Assembly (NCBI GenBank): GCA_964570825.1
Contig: CAZMZJ010000003.1
Location: 100,479-164,478 of the forward strand
DNA from: UMGS1002 sp964570825
Lineage (GTDB): Bacteria > Bacillota > Clostridia > Oscillospirales > CAG-272
Reading direction: 5' to 3'
DNA: 64,000 nucleotides
The notes under the pieces are model-generated. The model saw only the letters and a list, made by a program, of their open reading frames with translations, was not told the DNA's origin and did no database searches. This document shows, piece after piece, positions 33,294 to 41,901 of this stretch. Position numbers and translations under genes: made by a program. The first letter of the stretch is position 1. Every line of letters begins with the position of its first letter.

Positions 33294-33557
33294 TTATTCT
33301 TTGATCCCCAGATAACTTTTGACAAGCTCGTTAAGCAGCTTGTCCCGGTCGACGCGGCGTATAAGGCCGCGCGCGTTGTTGTAATTTGTTATGTAGGTCG
33401 GATCCTCCGACAGAATATAGCCGACGAGCTGGTTTATCGGGTTGTACCCCTTTTCTTCCAGCGCCTCGTATACCTTCAATATGATCTCATGCATCGTCAG
33501 CTCTTCTTCGGGCCTGCCGCCCTTGCCGGCGGAAAAATCCTTATTGTTAATTATCAT
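33294..33557 (-). CDS. IreB family regulatory phosphoprotein (DUF965)
   Basis: An 87-residue protein with the family core LKVYEALEEKGYNPINQLVG, then YILSEDPTYITNYNNARGLI and RRVDRDKLLNELVKSYL. IreB of Enterococcus is phosphorylated by the Ser/Thr kinase IreK on N-terminal threonines and restrains cephalosporin resistance; here a Thr is present in EELTMHE. ATG 33557 has AAGGAG. The frame upstream to 33614 has no site. Most relatives lie beside alaS and ruvX; here it is directly fused in transcription to ribF (TAA-GTG junction). Confidence 0.9.
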   Translation of the reverse strand: MIINNKDFSAGKGGRPEEELTMHEIILKVYEALEEKGYNPINQLVGYILSEDPTYITNYNNARGLIRRVDRDKLLNELVKSYLGIKE

Positions 33558-33602
33558 AAGCCGCTCCTTATGAGTTTGTATGATAATTATAAACCAAAAT
33601 CT

Positions 33603-33608
33603 ATTATA
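33603..33608 (-). promoter_or_regulatory. -10 element upstream of ireB-ribF
   Basis: TATAAT on the minus strand, 45 nt before the ireB start. I cannot see a convincing -35 box at the right distance. Confidence 0.4.
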
Positions 33609-33682
33609 TTTCAAGCATTTGTCGAAATTCTTTCGCGATTATGAGCAGCAAAAGATGCTCTGCCTTCCGGCAGAAGGGTCAA

Positions 33683-33713
33683 AAAACCGGCCAGCTTTGC
33701 GCTGACCGGTTTT
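33683..33713 (-). terminator. Terminator of the Gld-type ABC operon
   Basis: AAAACCGG-C-CAGC and GCTG-A-CCGGTTTT form a 13-position stem with one mismatch, followed by TTTTTT on the minus strand. Confidence 0.85.
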
Positions 33714-33719
33714 CCCTGT

Positions 33720-34763
33720 TTACTTGTCCGAAGGCGAAATAATTGCGTTGTAAAGTCCCGCTATGACACTGCCGTCGATATAATACGACAGCACCGAATC
33801 CGGAAGGGAAGCATAAACGTTTCCTTTTCCGTCGGCATAACCGAGGTTTAGAACAAGAGTACTTTCGACGCTGACAGTTGTGCTTGCTCCGCTGTCGTTT
33901 GTCACAGCCGTTTCGGAGGTATACGACACTGTAAGCACAGTCGGAAGGTCAAGGCCGAGGGCCTTTTTATCTTCCATGGAATATCCGGCAATCTTAAGAA
34001 AGCTTATCGAAGCTATCGCCTGCGAGATGCCTGCGCCGGTTTCGGCTTCAACAGCTGTTTCGGTACCGCCGTTTTTTGAAACGTACCAGAAGTCCTCGGT
34101 GTCCGGAGTGCTGTCTTTTCCGTTTTCGTAGTAGGTATAGACCCACACGTCGGCGCTTGATTTGAAGGTGAGTTTTCTTACTGACGCGGAGTCGATGGAG
34201 GGAAGCGTGTCGTTGGCAACCATATCGTACGGCGACAGGTCAAACGGCGACGCCACACTACCGCTCACCATATATACAGTACCCGGCTCAGAGCCGTTCA
34301 TGAAATAATACTGCTTGTTGTAGCTGTTAAGATTGCCGAACATGAAGGTCTGGGAACCGTTTGCTTCATCAGACACAGATACTGTAAGCCACGGGCTGTC
34401 AAGTCCGTATGTGGCAAGAGCGCTCTGCTCGCCGGTCAGCTTGACTGTCGAGGTAACCAATTTCAGGGCTGACGCCATCGACGCGAAATATGTGTTGTCA
34501 AGCGGAAGTTCGGGGTTCTCATCCCAGCGCCATGCCGTCCCTGAATCATTCAGCGAAAAGCTGTATTTTTCGTCTCCGAGATTGTATTTTATCGAATAGA
34601 CTGTGCTTGTGTCAACTTTGGCGGCGGTGTACGAGGTGCTGAGCGGAATGCCGGTATCTGAGGCGTCGGTGTCTTTTTTCGAAATATTTCTGATTATTAT
34701 CAGAGCAGCAGCAAGGATGACAAATACTCCGCACATGACAAGGAGATTTTTTATCCTTTTCAT
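33720..34763 (-). CDS. DUF4340 domain membrane-anchored protein
   Basis: A 347-residue protein with one N-terminal transmembrane anchor (LLVMCGVFVILAAALIIIRN) and a long extracellular part. The DUF4340 repeat pattern is visible: WRWDENPELPLDNTYFASMA, YGLDSPWLTVSV and FGNLNSYNKQYYFM. DUF4340 proteins accompany Gld-type ABC export systems in many bacteria, but their role is not known. It is the last gene of the ATPase-permease-GldG-DUF4340 operon, 28 nt after gldG-like, and is followed by a terminator. Confidence 0.85.
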   Translation of the reverse strand: MKRIKNLLVMCGVFVILAAALIIIRNISKKDTDASDTGIPLSTSYTAAKVDTSTVYSIKYNLGDEKYSFSLNDSGTAWRWDENPELPLDNTYFASMASALKLVTSTVKLTGEQSALATYGLDSPWLTVSVSDEANGSQTFMFGNLNSYNKQYYFMNGSEPGTVYMVSGSVASPFDLSPYDMVANDTLPSIDSASVRKLTFKSSADVWVYTYYENGKDSTPDTEDFWYVSKNGGTETAVEAETGAGISQAIASISFLKIAGYSMEDKKALGLDLPTVLTVSYTSETAVTNDSGASTTVSVESTLVLNLGYADGKGNVYASLPDSVLSYYIDGSVIAGLYNAIISPSDK

Positions 34764-34791
34764 ATTCTTAAGGCAGCCTTTCCGGAATTTT

Positions 34792-36315
34792 TCAGCGTTT
34801 GCGGCGCTTGAGCCATATCACAAGCCCCGCTGTTATAACCGTCAGAGGAATCACTCCTATGAAAATTACTGCCCAGACGGTGACTGATGTAGCTGTAAGA
34901 CCGTCAAGCAGCGGCTCTGCGGTCGGAATGCCGACAACATCGGAGAGAGCCGATTCATAGGTTTCATTCATCCAGTAGACGGAGTAGAAAAGATAATAAT
35001 AATTGCCGTAGCTTACTTTTTTCGCCGTCGCGTCGGTAAACGCATCGGCGGAGGAATACCAGACTATCTGAGTCGCGCCCCCTTCGGTGTCGTTGCTGAT
35101 CGCAACTCCGAGCGAGAGAGCGCCCGCCTCTGATTTCGTTTCGCCATCAAGAGAATATGCCGAACCGGAGGTTGTAAAGAGACTGGTCACTGTCGCGCTG
35201 CCGGTGTTTTCGGTAATTTTAATTCCATGAGATTCCGGCATCTCCATAGTGTAGCTCTGCCCGGCAGGAATCGAGGTTATGCTGTGATCAGAGTTGACGC
35301 CGGGGATGAGGTCATACTGATAAGACCTGTAATAGCTGGTGTTTTCATCATATACCATGCCCGGAACCGCCGATACCCCGTACGGTTCGACAAGGCTTAA
35401 CAGATTGCTCATGCCGGTGTTTTCCGGCGAGGTGATGAGCAGCATATTGCCGCCGGCTTCAAGATACGACCTTATCATCTGCGTTTCTGATTCGGAAAGA
35501 TCGTTTGCGGGCGCGTATATCACGATGCAGCTTGCGTCATCGGGTATTTCACCGACTGTATTGGTGCGCAGCTTTTCATATTCGATATTGTTGTCTGTCA
35601 GAAAATTAAGCAGAGAATCCGAGAAAACCGCTTCTCCGTGACCTTCAGTAATATATATGTGCGGCACTTTCTCAAGAGTGACGTATTCGACCGCCTTTGT
35701 TATCGTGTCGTCGCCGTAAAAATAGGTTTCGGTTGCGTATCCGTAATATTCGGCAGAATAAAAATACTGATAGTAATATTCATAAAAATCATACGGAACC
35801 GGCTTCGACAGGCCGTAATTCTCATCGAGATACTCGTTGTAATAATAGAAAAGGCTGTTATAATCGACAATCTCGAATCTTTTTTCACTCTCGATAATAA
35901 GGCTGTAGTTGGTTGGGGACGAATCCGTCGTCCCTTGATATTTTTCAAGGCAGGTGGGATCTTTTATCGGGTCAAGGACTTTGAGCTTAAACCGCTTGTT
36001 TAGCCCGGTGTATTTTTCAAGAAATGTCTTGAGAGTCGGGTCCTCGGCGCCGTTCTGGCAAATCCAGTTGAAGACGACGTCCTCGTCAATTTTGTCAATG
36101 AATTCTATCGAGCCGTCGGATATTGTATAAAGCCCGTTCGTGCTTGTGTCGAATTCAGTATATGATTTCGGGATGGCATCGACAAGCAGATTTATCGTTA
36201 CAAGCACGGCAAGCAGAACAAGACTGATTAAAAATGTATAGGTCCCGATTTTTGTCTGCTTTGTAAGGCGGATTTTTTTGAACGGGTTAGCACAGGACGT
36301 TTTTTTATCTTTCAT
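34792..36315 (-). CDS. GldG-like auxiliary subunit of ABC export system
   Basis: A 507-residue membrane protein. There is a transmembrane helix near residues 25-47 and another at the C-terminus (VWAVIFIGVIPLTVITAGLV, about 480-500). Between them is an extracellular GldG/ABC_transp_aux region (YTISDGSIEFIDKIDEDVVF, IYITEGHGEAVFSDSLLNFL, GNMLLITSPENTGMSN). A striking Tyr-rich stretch lies at about 155-205 (FYEYYYQYFYSAEYYGYATE). In Bacteroidetes GldG works with GldA/F in gliding; in Firmicutes the substrate is unknown. It is 16 nt downstream of the permease. Confidence 0.87.
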   Translation of the reverse strand: MKDKKTSCANPFKKIRLTKQTKIGTYTFLISLVLLAVLVTINLLVDAIPKSYTEFDTSTNGLYTISDGSIEFIDKIDEDVVFNWICQNGAEDPTLKTFLEKYTGLNKRFKLKVLDPIKDPTCLEKYQGTTDSSPTNYSLIIESEKRFEIVDYNSLFYYYNEYLDENYGLSKPVPYDFYEYYYQYFYSAEYYGYATETYFYGDDTITKAVEYVTLEKVPHIYITEGHGEAVFSDSLLNFLTDNNIEYEKLRTNTVGEIPDDASCIVIYAPANDLSESETQMIRSYLEAGGNMLLITSPENTGMSNLLSLVEPYGVSAVPGMVYDENTSYYRSYQYDLIPGVNSDHSITSIPAGQSYTMEMPESHGIKITENTGSATVTSLFTTSGSAYSLDGETKSEAGALSLGVAISNDTEGGATQIVWYSSADAFTDATAKKVSYGNYYYLFYSVYWMNETYESALSDVVGIPTAEPLLDGLTATSVTVWAVIFIGVIPLTVITAGLVIWLKRRKR

Positions 36316-36331
36316 AATATAGCCCCTCCCA

Positions 36332-37195
36332 TCAGCTCCAGCGGCGCTTTTCGAGAGACTGAACGCTCAGGAAAAGAAAGAACACTGTCACAGATATAAA
36401 ATAAACCACATCCGAAATGCTGAAAATTCCGGAATTGAGATTATAGAAGCGGTCATAAAGCGAGAGCGCCGAGAGAATATTCGCAAATAGTCCCCCGAAA
36501 AGCGACTGCTTAACATAATATATCACACACATCGGGATTATAATGACCGCCGTCGCGATAAGTCCTGAGTTGAGGCTTGATGTCAGCTTCCATACAACCG
36601 CTCCAATTATAAAAGCCGCAACTGCCAAAGCAATGAAGGAGAAGAGCGCGCTGTCGGGTAAAAGAGAACCGAGAATCGGAAGAGTAAGAAGAAAGAGAAG
36701 GATGCCGAAGCTGATGACCGCTGAAATCACCTGACTTTCGGCGAGAGACGAAATATACATGCAGATCGAAATAAGCGCAAGCCCCAGAAGATAAAGGGAC
36801 AGTATGGCGCTGTAGCTTGCGGCGTAATACATTATTCCGTATGCCGACAGCGCGACCGGATACAGAAGCATGACCAGTACCGGAATCGTGAAAACCGCCG
36901 CCACCGCAAGGAATTTACCGACAATTATTTCTGAAACCTTGAGAGGCAGGGAAAAGAGCAGGTTATCGGTGCGGTTTATGCGGTCCTCAGTGAGAGAACG
37001 CATGGTAATTATCGGAATTACCGCAAGAAAAGCTATGCCGGTTATTTCTATCGAACGCTGGAACGAGGAGTACCCGATTATAAGGTTGAAAACAGTTACG
37101 CAGACACCGAAGAAGAGAAGCAGGAAGGTTATAAAAACGTGTCCTGTCATATTGTTCATATAGGACTTGAATTCGCGTTTGAAAATCACAAACAT
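36332..37195 (-). CDS. ABC transporter permease (GldF/ABC-2 type)
   Basis: A 287-residue integral membrane protein with about six hydrophobic segments (VFITFLLLFFGVCVTVFNLI, IAFLAVIPIITMRSLTEDR, VAAVFTIPVLVMLLYPVALS, ISAVISFGILLFLLTLPILG and others). MRSLTEDRINRTDNLLFSLP is a typical ABC-2/GldF loop. It would form the channel with the ATPase encoded just upstream (6-nt gap) and the GldG-like subunit just downstream. Confidence 0.9.
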   Translation of the reverse strand: MFVIFKREFKSYMNNMTGHVFITFLLLFFGVCVTVFNLIIGYSSFQRSIEITGIAFLAVIPIITMRSLTEDRINRTDNLLFSLPLKVSEIIVGKFLAVAAVFTIPVLVMLLYPVALSAYGIMYYAASYSAILSLYLLGLALISICMYISSLAESQVISAVISFGILLFLLTLPILGSLLPDSALFSFIALAVAAFIIGAVVWKLTSSLNSGLIATAVIIIPMCVIYYVKQSLFGGLFANILSALSLYDRFYNLNSGIFSISDVVYFISVTVFFLFLSVQSLEKRRWS

Positions 37196-37201
37196 ATCTT
37201 T

Positions 37202-38269
37202 TTACTCTCCTTCCGCACCCGTATTTCCCGGGGCGCTGCCGTCCGCACTTCCATTGCCGTCCTTGCCGGTATCGCCATCGCCATCGCCATCGCTATTGCC
37301 ATCACTATCGCCGGATATCTTTTTTTCGTCGTCCGTGAGAGAAAGGAAGATGCTTTCAAGCGATGTTTTCTGCAGCTCCATTGTCACAACGGCGCAGCGT
37401 TTGTCCGCCATCGCGAAAAATATCGTGTCGCGCAGGTCTTTCCCTTTTTCCACAGACAGTCTGAATTCACAGACGCCTTTATCCTTGTCGGGCGAAGGGA
37501 TTTCCTCGCAGCCTTTTATACCGTCAATGCTTTCAAGCACAGACATGACGACTTCCGGTCCGCCTCTTACCGATATATGAAGAATATCGTCAGAGCCGGC
37601 CGCGCGGTTCAGGTTTTCAAGAGTGTCGTCGGCGACGATTTTGCCGCGGCTGATGATTATGACGCGTTCGCAGACCTCTGAAATTTCGGCTAAGATATGG
37701 CTGCTTAAAATTACCGTCTTGATTTTTCCAAGCTCGCGTATTAAACTTCGGATTTCGATTATCTGCTTCGGGTCAAGACCGACTGTAGGCTCGTCGAGTA
37801 TGATAACCTCTGGATTGCCGAGCATTGCCTGCGCTATCCCGACGCGCTGGCGGTAGCCTTTTGAAAGGTTGCGTATAAGGCGGTCCCTGACTTCTTCAAG
37901 CTGAGTCAGCTCCATAACCTCGCGCACCTGCCGGAACACGGCCTCATATTCGACGCCCTTTGCTTCGGCGACGAACATAAGGTATTCATATGGTGTCATT
38001 TCGGGATAAAGAGGCGGGATTTCGGGAAGGTATCCGATATACTTCTTTGCCAGAAGCGGCTCTTCGAAGATATCGTGCCCGTTTATGATAACATTTCCGT
38101 CCGTCGCGGCAAGGCAGCCGGTGATTATGTTCATCGTGGTGGATTTTCCGGCTCCGTTAGGGCCAAGAAGCCCGTATATTTTACCGGGCTCGATTGTAAA
38201 GCTGATGTTGTCGACCGCCGCGCAGCTGCTGCCGCCGTATTTTTTGGTCAGGTTTCTGACTTCAATCAA
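37202..38269 (-). CDS. ABC transporter ATP-binding protein (GldA-like) with Asp/Gly-rich tail
   Basis: A 355-residue ATPase. Walker A is GLLGPNGAGKSTTMNII (residues about 33-49), the signature NLSKGYRQRVGIAQAML (about 134) and Walker B VIILDEPTVGLDP (about 156), with the H-loop in LSSHILAE. Residues 1-315 match GldA-type exporters. The last ~40 residues are a low-complexity D/G/S/N tail (GDSDGNSDGDGDGDTGKDG) encoded partly by a six-base repeat at 37271-37312. Such a tail is unusual for an ABC ATPase and may vary in length by slippage. First gene of its operon. Confidence 0.93.
   Translation of the reverse strand: MIEVRNLTKKYGGSSCAAVDNISFTIEPGKIYGLLGPNGAGKSTTMNIITGCLAATDGNVIINGHDIFEEPLLAKKYIGYLPEIPPLYPEMTPYEYLMFVAEAKGVEYEAVFRQVREVMELTQLEEVRDRLIRNLSKGYRQRVGIAQAMLGNPEVIILDEPTVGLDPKQIIEIRSLIRELGKIKTVILSSHILAEISEVCERVIIISRGKIVADDTLENLNRAAGSDDILHISVRGGPEVVMSVLESIDGIKGCEEIPSPDKDKGVCEFRLSVEKGKDLRDTIFFAMADKRCAVVTMELQKTSLESIFLSLTDDEKKISGDSDGNSDGDGDGDTGKDGNGSADGSAPGNTGAEGE
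37271..37312. repeat. Six-base tandem repeat in ABC ATPase tail
   Basis: About seven ATCGCC-like units (plus strand), three of them identical in series, encode the Gly-Asp repeats of the ATPase C-terminus. Confidence 0.7.
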
Positions 38270-38373
38270 AGCGCGCCCTCCGTATCTTTTTTTATTTTAC
38301 ATGGCTTTTGTCCTGCTGCCGGACTGCGCCCGCAGATTCTGACGGAGCAGCCATTATCCGGCATTACCTAACT

Positions 38374-38401
38374 ATTATACTATAAACTTTCAGTGTGTCA
38401 A
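38374..38401 (-). promoter_or_regulatory. Consensus promoter of the Gld-type ABC operon
   Basis: Minus strand: -35 TTGACA (38396-38401), 16-nt spacer, -10 TATAAT (38374-38379). Confidence 0.8.
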
Positions 38402-38614
38402 GCATATGATGTTTTTTTGACGTTATTCTGACGGTTATGAATAAACGGCATTATTTGCCGCCAGATATATGCTCAGCCAAAATTTGCAGGCAAAAATCAT
38501 TTTTCCGCCGTTCGCCCGTTCGCCGAATGTATTTATCACAGAAACAAGGGCAAAATTATTGTTGTCTTAAAATGTTTCGCAGTAAAGACAATTATCCGGA
38601 GGATGAAATATAAA
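38402..38614. other. glgB upstream region with inverted repeat
   Basis: Part of the 345-nt gap between the ABC operon and glgB; no gene seen. TTGTCTT (38562-38568) and AAGACAA (38585-38591) form an inverted repeat 7 nt before the GGAGG of glgB, so a hairpin or bound protein there could affect translation start. A clear glgB promoter is not visible to me. Confidence 0.4.
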
Positions 38615-40564
38615 ATGACAAATACCGAAGTGTGCGCGCCGCCGGCGTCGGGCGCGGTTAAGGAATGCCGGGATTTTGAATATTTCGGGGCTCATCGCGA
38701 AAACGGGAAATTCGTATTCCGCGTCTGGGCGCCGGGGGCGGAAAAAGTTTATATTGCAGGCAGCTTCAACGGCTGGTCGGACTGCTGCCCGATGGAACGG
38801 ATAAGCGAGGACGGCGTCTGGGAGGCGGCGGTAGATGCTTCATACGGAGATTTATATAAGTACCGTATTGAAAAAAACGGCAGAACCATATACAAGGCGG
38901 ATCCGTACGCTTTTTTCTGCGAGAAACCGCCGGCGACGGCGTCGGTGCTGTTTGACATATCTAATTTCGTCTGGCATGACGGCGGCTGGCTTGACTACCG
39001 CGCCAGAACGATGAGCCGCGGTAATTATTATTCGCAGCCGATAAATATTTATGAAATTCACGCCGAATCGTGGAAAAAACGGCCGGACGGCTCTTTTTTA
39101 AGCTATACAGAGCTTGCCGCGGAACTTGCTCCGTATGTCAAGCAGATGGGATATACGCATATAGAGCTGATGCCTATAATGGAGTACCCTTTCAGTCCGT
39201 CCTGGGGATACCAGATATGCGGGTATTATGCGCCGACCTCGCGCTTCGGCAATCCTCACGACTTCATGAACTTTATTGACACAATGCACGGAGCGGGAGT
39301 CGGTGTCATTCTTGACTGGGTTCCGGGGCATTTTCCCAAAGACGAGCACGGGTTGTTCGAATTTGACGGTGAGCCGCAGTATGAGTATTCGAATTCCGAG
39401 CGTCAGGACCACAACGGCTGGGGAACCCGGAAATTCGACGTCGGGAAAAAGAGGGTCGCTGACTTTCTTATTTCCAACGCCGTGTTCTGGGCCGAAAAAT
39501 TTCACGTCGACGGGCTGAGGGTGGATGCCGTAGCGTCAATGCTCTACCTCGATTACGACAAAAGGCCGGGCGAATGGATGCCGAATGTTTACGGCGACAA
39601 CAGATGCCTTGAGGCGGTGGAGTTTTTCAAAAGGCTGAACAGGGAAATGGCGGACAGCTTCCCGGATGTTCTTATGATCGCCGAGGAGTCGAGCTCATGG
39701 CCGCATGTAACCGGGTTCGACTGGGACGGGCTGGGCTTTTCTCTCAAATGGAACATGGGCTGGATGCACGACAGCCTTGACTATGTCGCGCTTGACCCGT
39801 ATTTCCGGAAGTTCAACCACAACCGGATGACTTTCTCGCTTACCTATTCTTTCAGCGAAAAATTTTTACTTCCGATCTCGCACGACGAGGTGGTCTACGG
39901 CAAGAAATCTCTTCTCGGAAGAATGTCCGGCGACTATAAGGAAAAGTTCGCCACCGCGCGCGCTTACGCGGTGTTCATGATGACGCACCCCGGAAAGAAG
40001 CTGATGTTCATGGGAAACGAGATAGGGCAGTTCAACGAATGGGATTACGCCGGTCAGATTGAATGGTTTCTGCTTGATTACGACGCGCACGCGCGGCTCC
40101 AGCTCTTCCACTCTGAGCTCAACAATTTTTACCTCGAGCACCCGGAGCTCTGGGAGGTTGACGACAGCTGGGACGGGTTCAAATGGATTGACGCCGACAA
40201 CGGCGATATGAGCGTTTATTCGTACCGCAGAATCGCAAAGGACGGACGCGAGCTGATAATTATACTGAATTTCACACCTGTCGTCCGCAGCGGCTTTAAA
40301 ATCGGGGTGCCGTACGGAACGCCGTACAACGAGATATTCAACAGCGACGACATGAAGTACGGCGGAAGCGGGATGGTCAATCCCGGATTGCTTACGCCCG
40401 AAAAAACCGGAGCGAACCTGCTGCCCTACAGCCTTTCGCTGACCTTGCCTCCTCTCGGAGCGGTTATATTGAAAACCGACAAAAAGCCACAAGTCAGGGC
40501 AGGCGGCAGAATAAGGCGGCGCACGGTAATAACACCGATAAAATTTTTGATGACTTTTATGTGA
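38615..40564 (+). CDS. glgB: 1,4-alpha-glucan branching enzyme
   Basis: A 649-residue GH13 enzyme that makes alpha-1,6 branches in glycogen. A CBM48 domain (FVFRVWAPGAEKVYIAGSFN, residues about 30-50) precedes the barrel. Catalytic Asp is in DGLRVDAVASM (about D304), the acid/base Glu in MIAEESSSWP (about E357) and the transition-state region in ISHDEVVYGK. The GGNEIGQ-type motif reads FMGNEIGQFNEWD. ATG 38615 is chosen because GGAGG (38598) is 12 nt away; ATG 38603 would have no spacing. The first gene of the glycogen cluster, 20 nt before glgC. Confidence 0.96.
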   Translation: MTNTEVCAPPASGAVKECRDFEYFGAHRENGKFVFRVWAPGAEKVYIAGSFNGWSDCCPMERISEDGVWEAAVDASYGDLYKYRIEKNGRTIYKADPYAFFCEKPPATASVLFDISNFVWHDGGWLDYRARTMSRGNYYSQPINIYEIHAESWKKRPDGSFLSYTELAAELAPYVKQMGYTHIELMPIMEYPFSPSWGYQICGYYAPTSRFGNPHDFMNFIDTMHGAGVGVILDWVPGHFPKDEHGLFEFDGEPQYEYSNSERQDHNGWGTRKFDVGKKRVADFLISNAVFWAEKFHVDGLRVDAVASMLYLDYDKRPGEWMPNVYGDNRCLEAVEFFKRLNREMADSFPDVLMIAEESSSWPHVTGFDWDGLGFSLKWNMGWMHDSLDYVALDPYFRKFNHNRMTFSLTYSFSEKFLLPISHDEVVYGKKSLLGRMSGDYKEKFATARAYAVFMMTHPGKKLMFMGNEIGQFNEWDYAGQIEWFLLDYDAHARLQLFHSELNNFYLEHPELWEVDDSWDGFKWIDADNGDMSVYSYRRIAKDGRELIIILNFTPVVRSGFKIGVPYGTPYNEIFNSDDMKYGGSGMVNPGLLTPEKTGANLLPYSLSLTLPPLGAVILKTDKKPQVRAGGRIRRRTVITPIKFLMTFM

Positions 40565-40584
40565 ACACAGGAGCACCTTTTAAT

Positions 40585-41772
40585 ATGTCAAGAAAAAAAG
40601 AATACATTGCGATGCTGCTCGCTGGCGGGCAGGGAACAAGACTATGTTCTCTTACCGAAAAGCTTGCGAAATCTGCGGTCAAGTTCGGCGGCAAGTACAG
40701 GATAATTGACTTTACTCTCACAAACTGCGCAAGCTCGGGGATAGACACCGTCGGCGTGCTGACGCAGTATCAGCCGTCGGTTCTGAACGAATATTTGGGC
40801 ATCGGAGATCCGTGGGACCTTGACCGCAACTTCGGCGGACTGAAAATTCTGCCGCCGTATCAGCGCCAGCACGGCGCGGACTGGTACAGGGGGACGGCTA
40901 ACGCAATTTATCAGAATACTGATTTCATAAACCGCTTCAACCCCGAATACGTGCTTATTCTCTCGGGCGATCATATATACCAGATGGACTACCGGAAAAT
41001 GCTTGATTTCCACAAGGAAAAGCAGGCGGACTGCACGATAGCGGTGCTTGACGTGCCTCTGTCCGAGGCGAGCCGATTCGGGATTATGAGCACCGGCAAA
41101 GACGGCAGAATCACGAAATTCACTGAAAAGCCCAAAATGCCCGACAGCACGAAGGCATCAATGGGAATATATATATTCGGCAAGGACAAGCTGCTTTCTT
41201 ACCTTGAGGCGGACGATAACGACGCCGATTCCTCGAAGGATTTCGGAAAAAACGTCATTCCTTCGATACTTGCGGCAGGAGAGAAGCTTTATGCTTACGA
41301 GTTTGAGGGATACTGGAAGGATGTCGGCACTATTTCGAGCCTCTGGGAGGCAAACATGGATATGCTGGGGGACAGCCCCAAAATTAACTTCAGCGACGGC
41401 AGCTGGCACGTGCTCTCGCGGCAGAACACAATAGGGCCGCCCCAGTACATCGGCAGGAACGCTGTCATCGAGAACTCGGTGATAACCGAGGGGTGCGAGA
41501 TCTACGGAACGGTTAAGAACAGCGTGCTCGGATCGGGAGTAAAGGTCATGAGCGGCGCCAGCGTATATGACGCGGTCATCATGGACAGCGTGACGGTCGG
41601 GGAGGGAGCGTCGGTCAGTTATTCGATTGTTGATACCTCCGCTTCGGTGGGAGCCGGGGCAAAAGTGGGAATGAGACGCGAGCCGGGAGCGGAAATCGCG
41701 GTGATACCGGCGGGAATTACGGTGCCGTCGGGATGCGAGGTCACGCCGTTTGAAAAAATTGCAGTTATATAA
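40585..41772 (+). CDS. glgC: Glucose-1-phosphate adenylyltransferase
   Basis: A 395-residue enzyme making ADP-glucose from ATP and glucose-1-phosphate. The nucleotide-binding LLAGGQGTRLCSLTEKLAKS is at the N-terminus, followed by GGKYRIIDFTLTNC, YRGTANAIYQNTDFI, LILSGDHIYQMDY and a GYWKDVGTI substrate block. A left-handed beta-helix (residues about 290-380) closes the chain. ATG 40585 follows AGGAG; an upstream GTG at 40561 is less likely. It probably forms a heterotetramer with GlgD, encoded next, as in other Firmicutes. Confidence 0.96.
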   Translation: MSRKKEYIAMLLAGGQGTRLCSLTEKLAKSAVKFGGKYRIIDFTLTNCASSGIDTVGVLTQYQPSVLNEYLGIGDPWDLDRNFGGLKILPPYQRQHGADWYRGTANAIYQNTDFINRFNPEYVLILSGDHIYQMDYRKMLDFHKEKQADCTIAVLDVPLSEASRFGIMSTGKDGRITKFTEKPKMPDSTKASMGIYIFGKDKLLSYLEADDNDADSSKDFGKNVIPSILAAGEKLYAYEFEGYWKDVGTISSLWEANMDMLGDSPKINFSDGSWHVLSRQNTIGPPQYIGRNAVIENSVITEGCEIYGTVKNSVLGSGVKVMSGASVYDAVIMDSVTVGEGASVSYSIVDTSASVGAGAKVGMRREPGAEIAVIPAGITVPSGCEVTPFEKIAVI

Positions 41773-41901
41773 AAGATTATCCTATATTCAAAAGTTGAAA
41801 CAAAAGAGCCGCATGGAGCGGACTCGCTGATTTTGAAAATAATCGCCTCCCCGCAGGGGGCGGAAAAAATATATCTAAATACCGGCACAAGGAGGAATGA
41901 A

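Noticed and set aside
32264..33700. FMN riboswitch near ribF
   Set aside because: The region upstream of ireB-ribF is too short and shows none of the conserved RFN stems.
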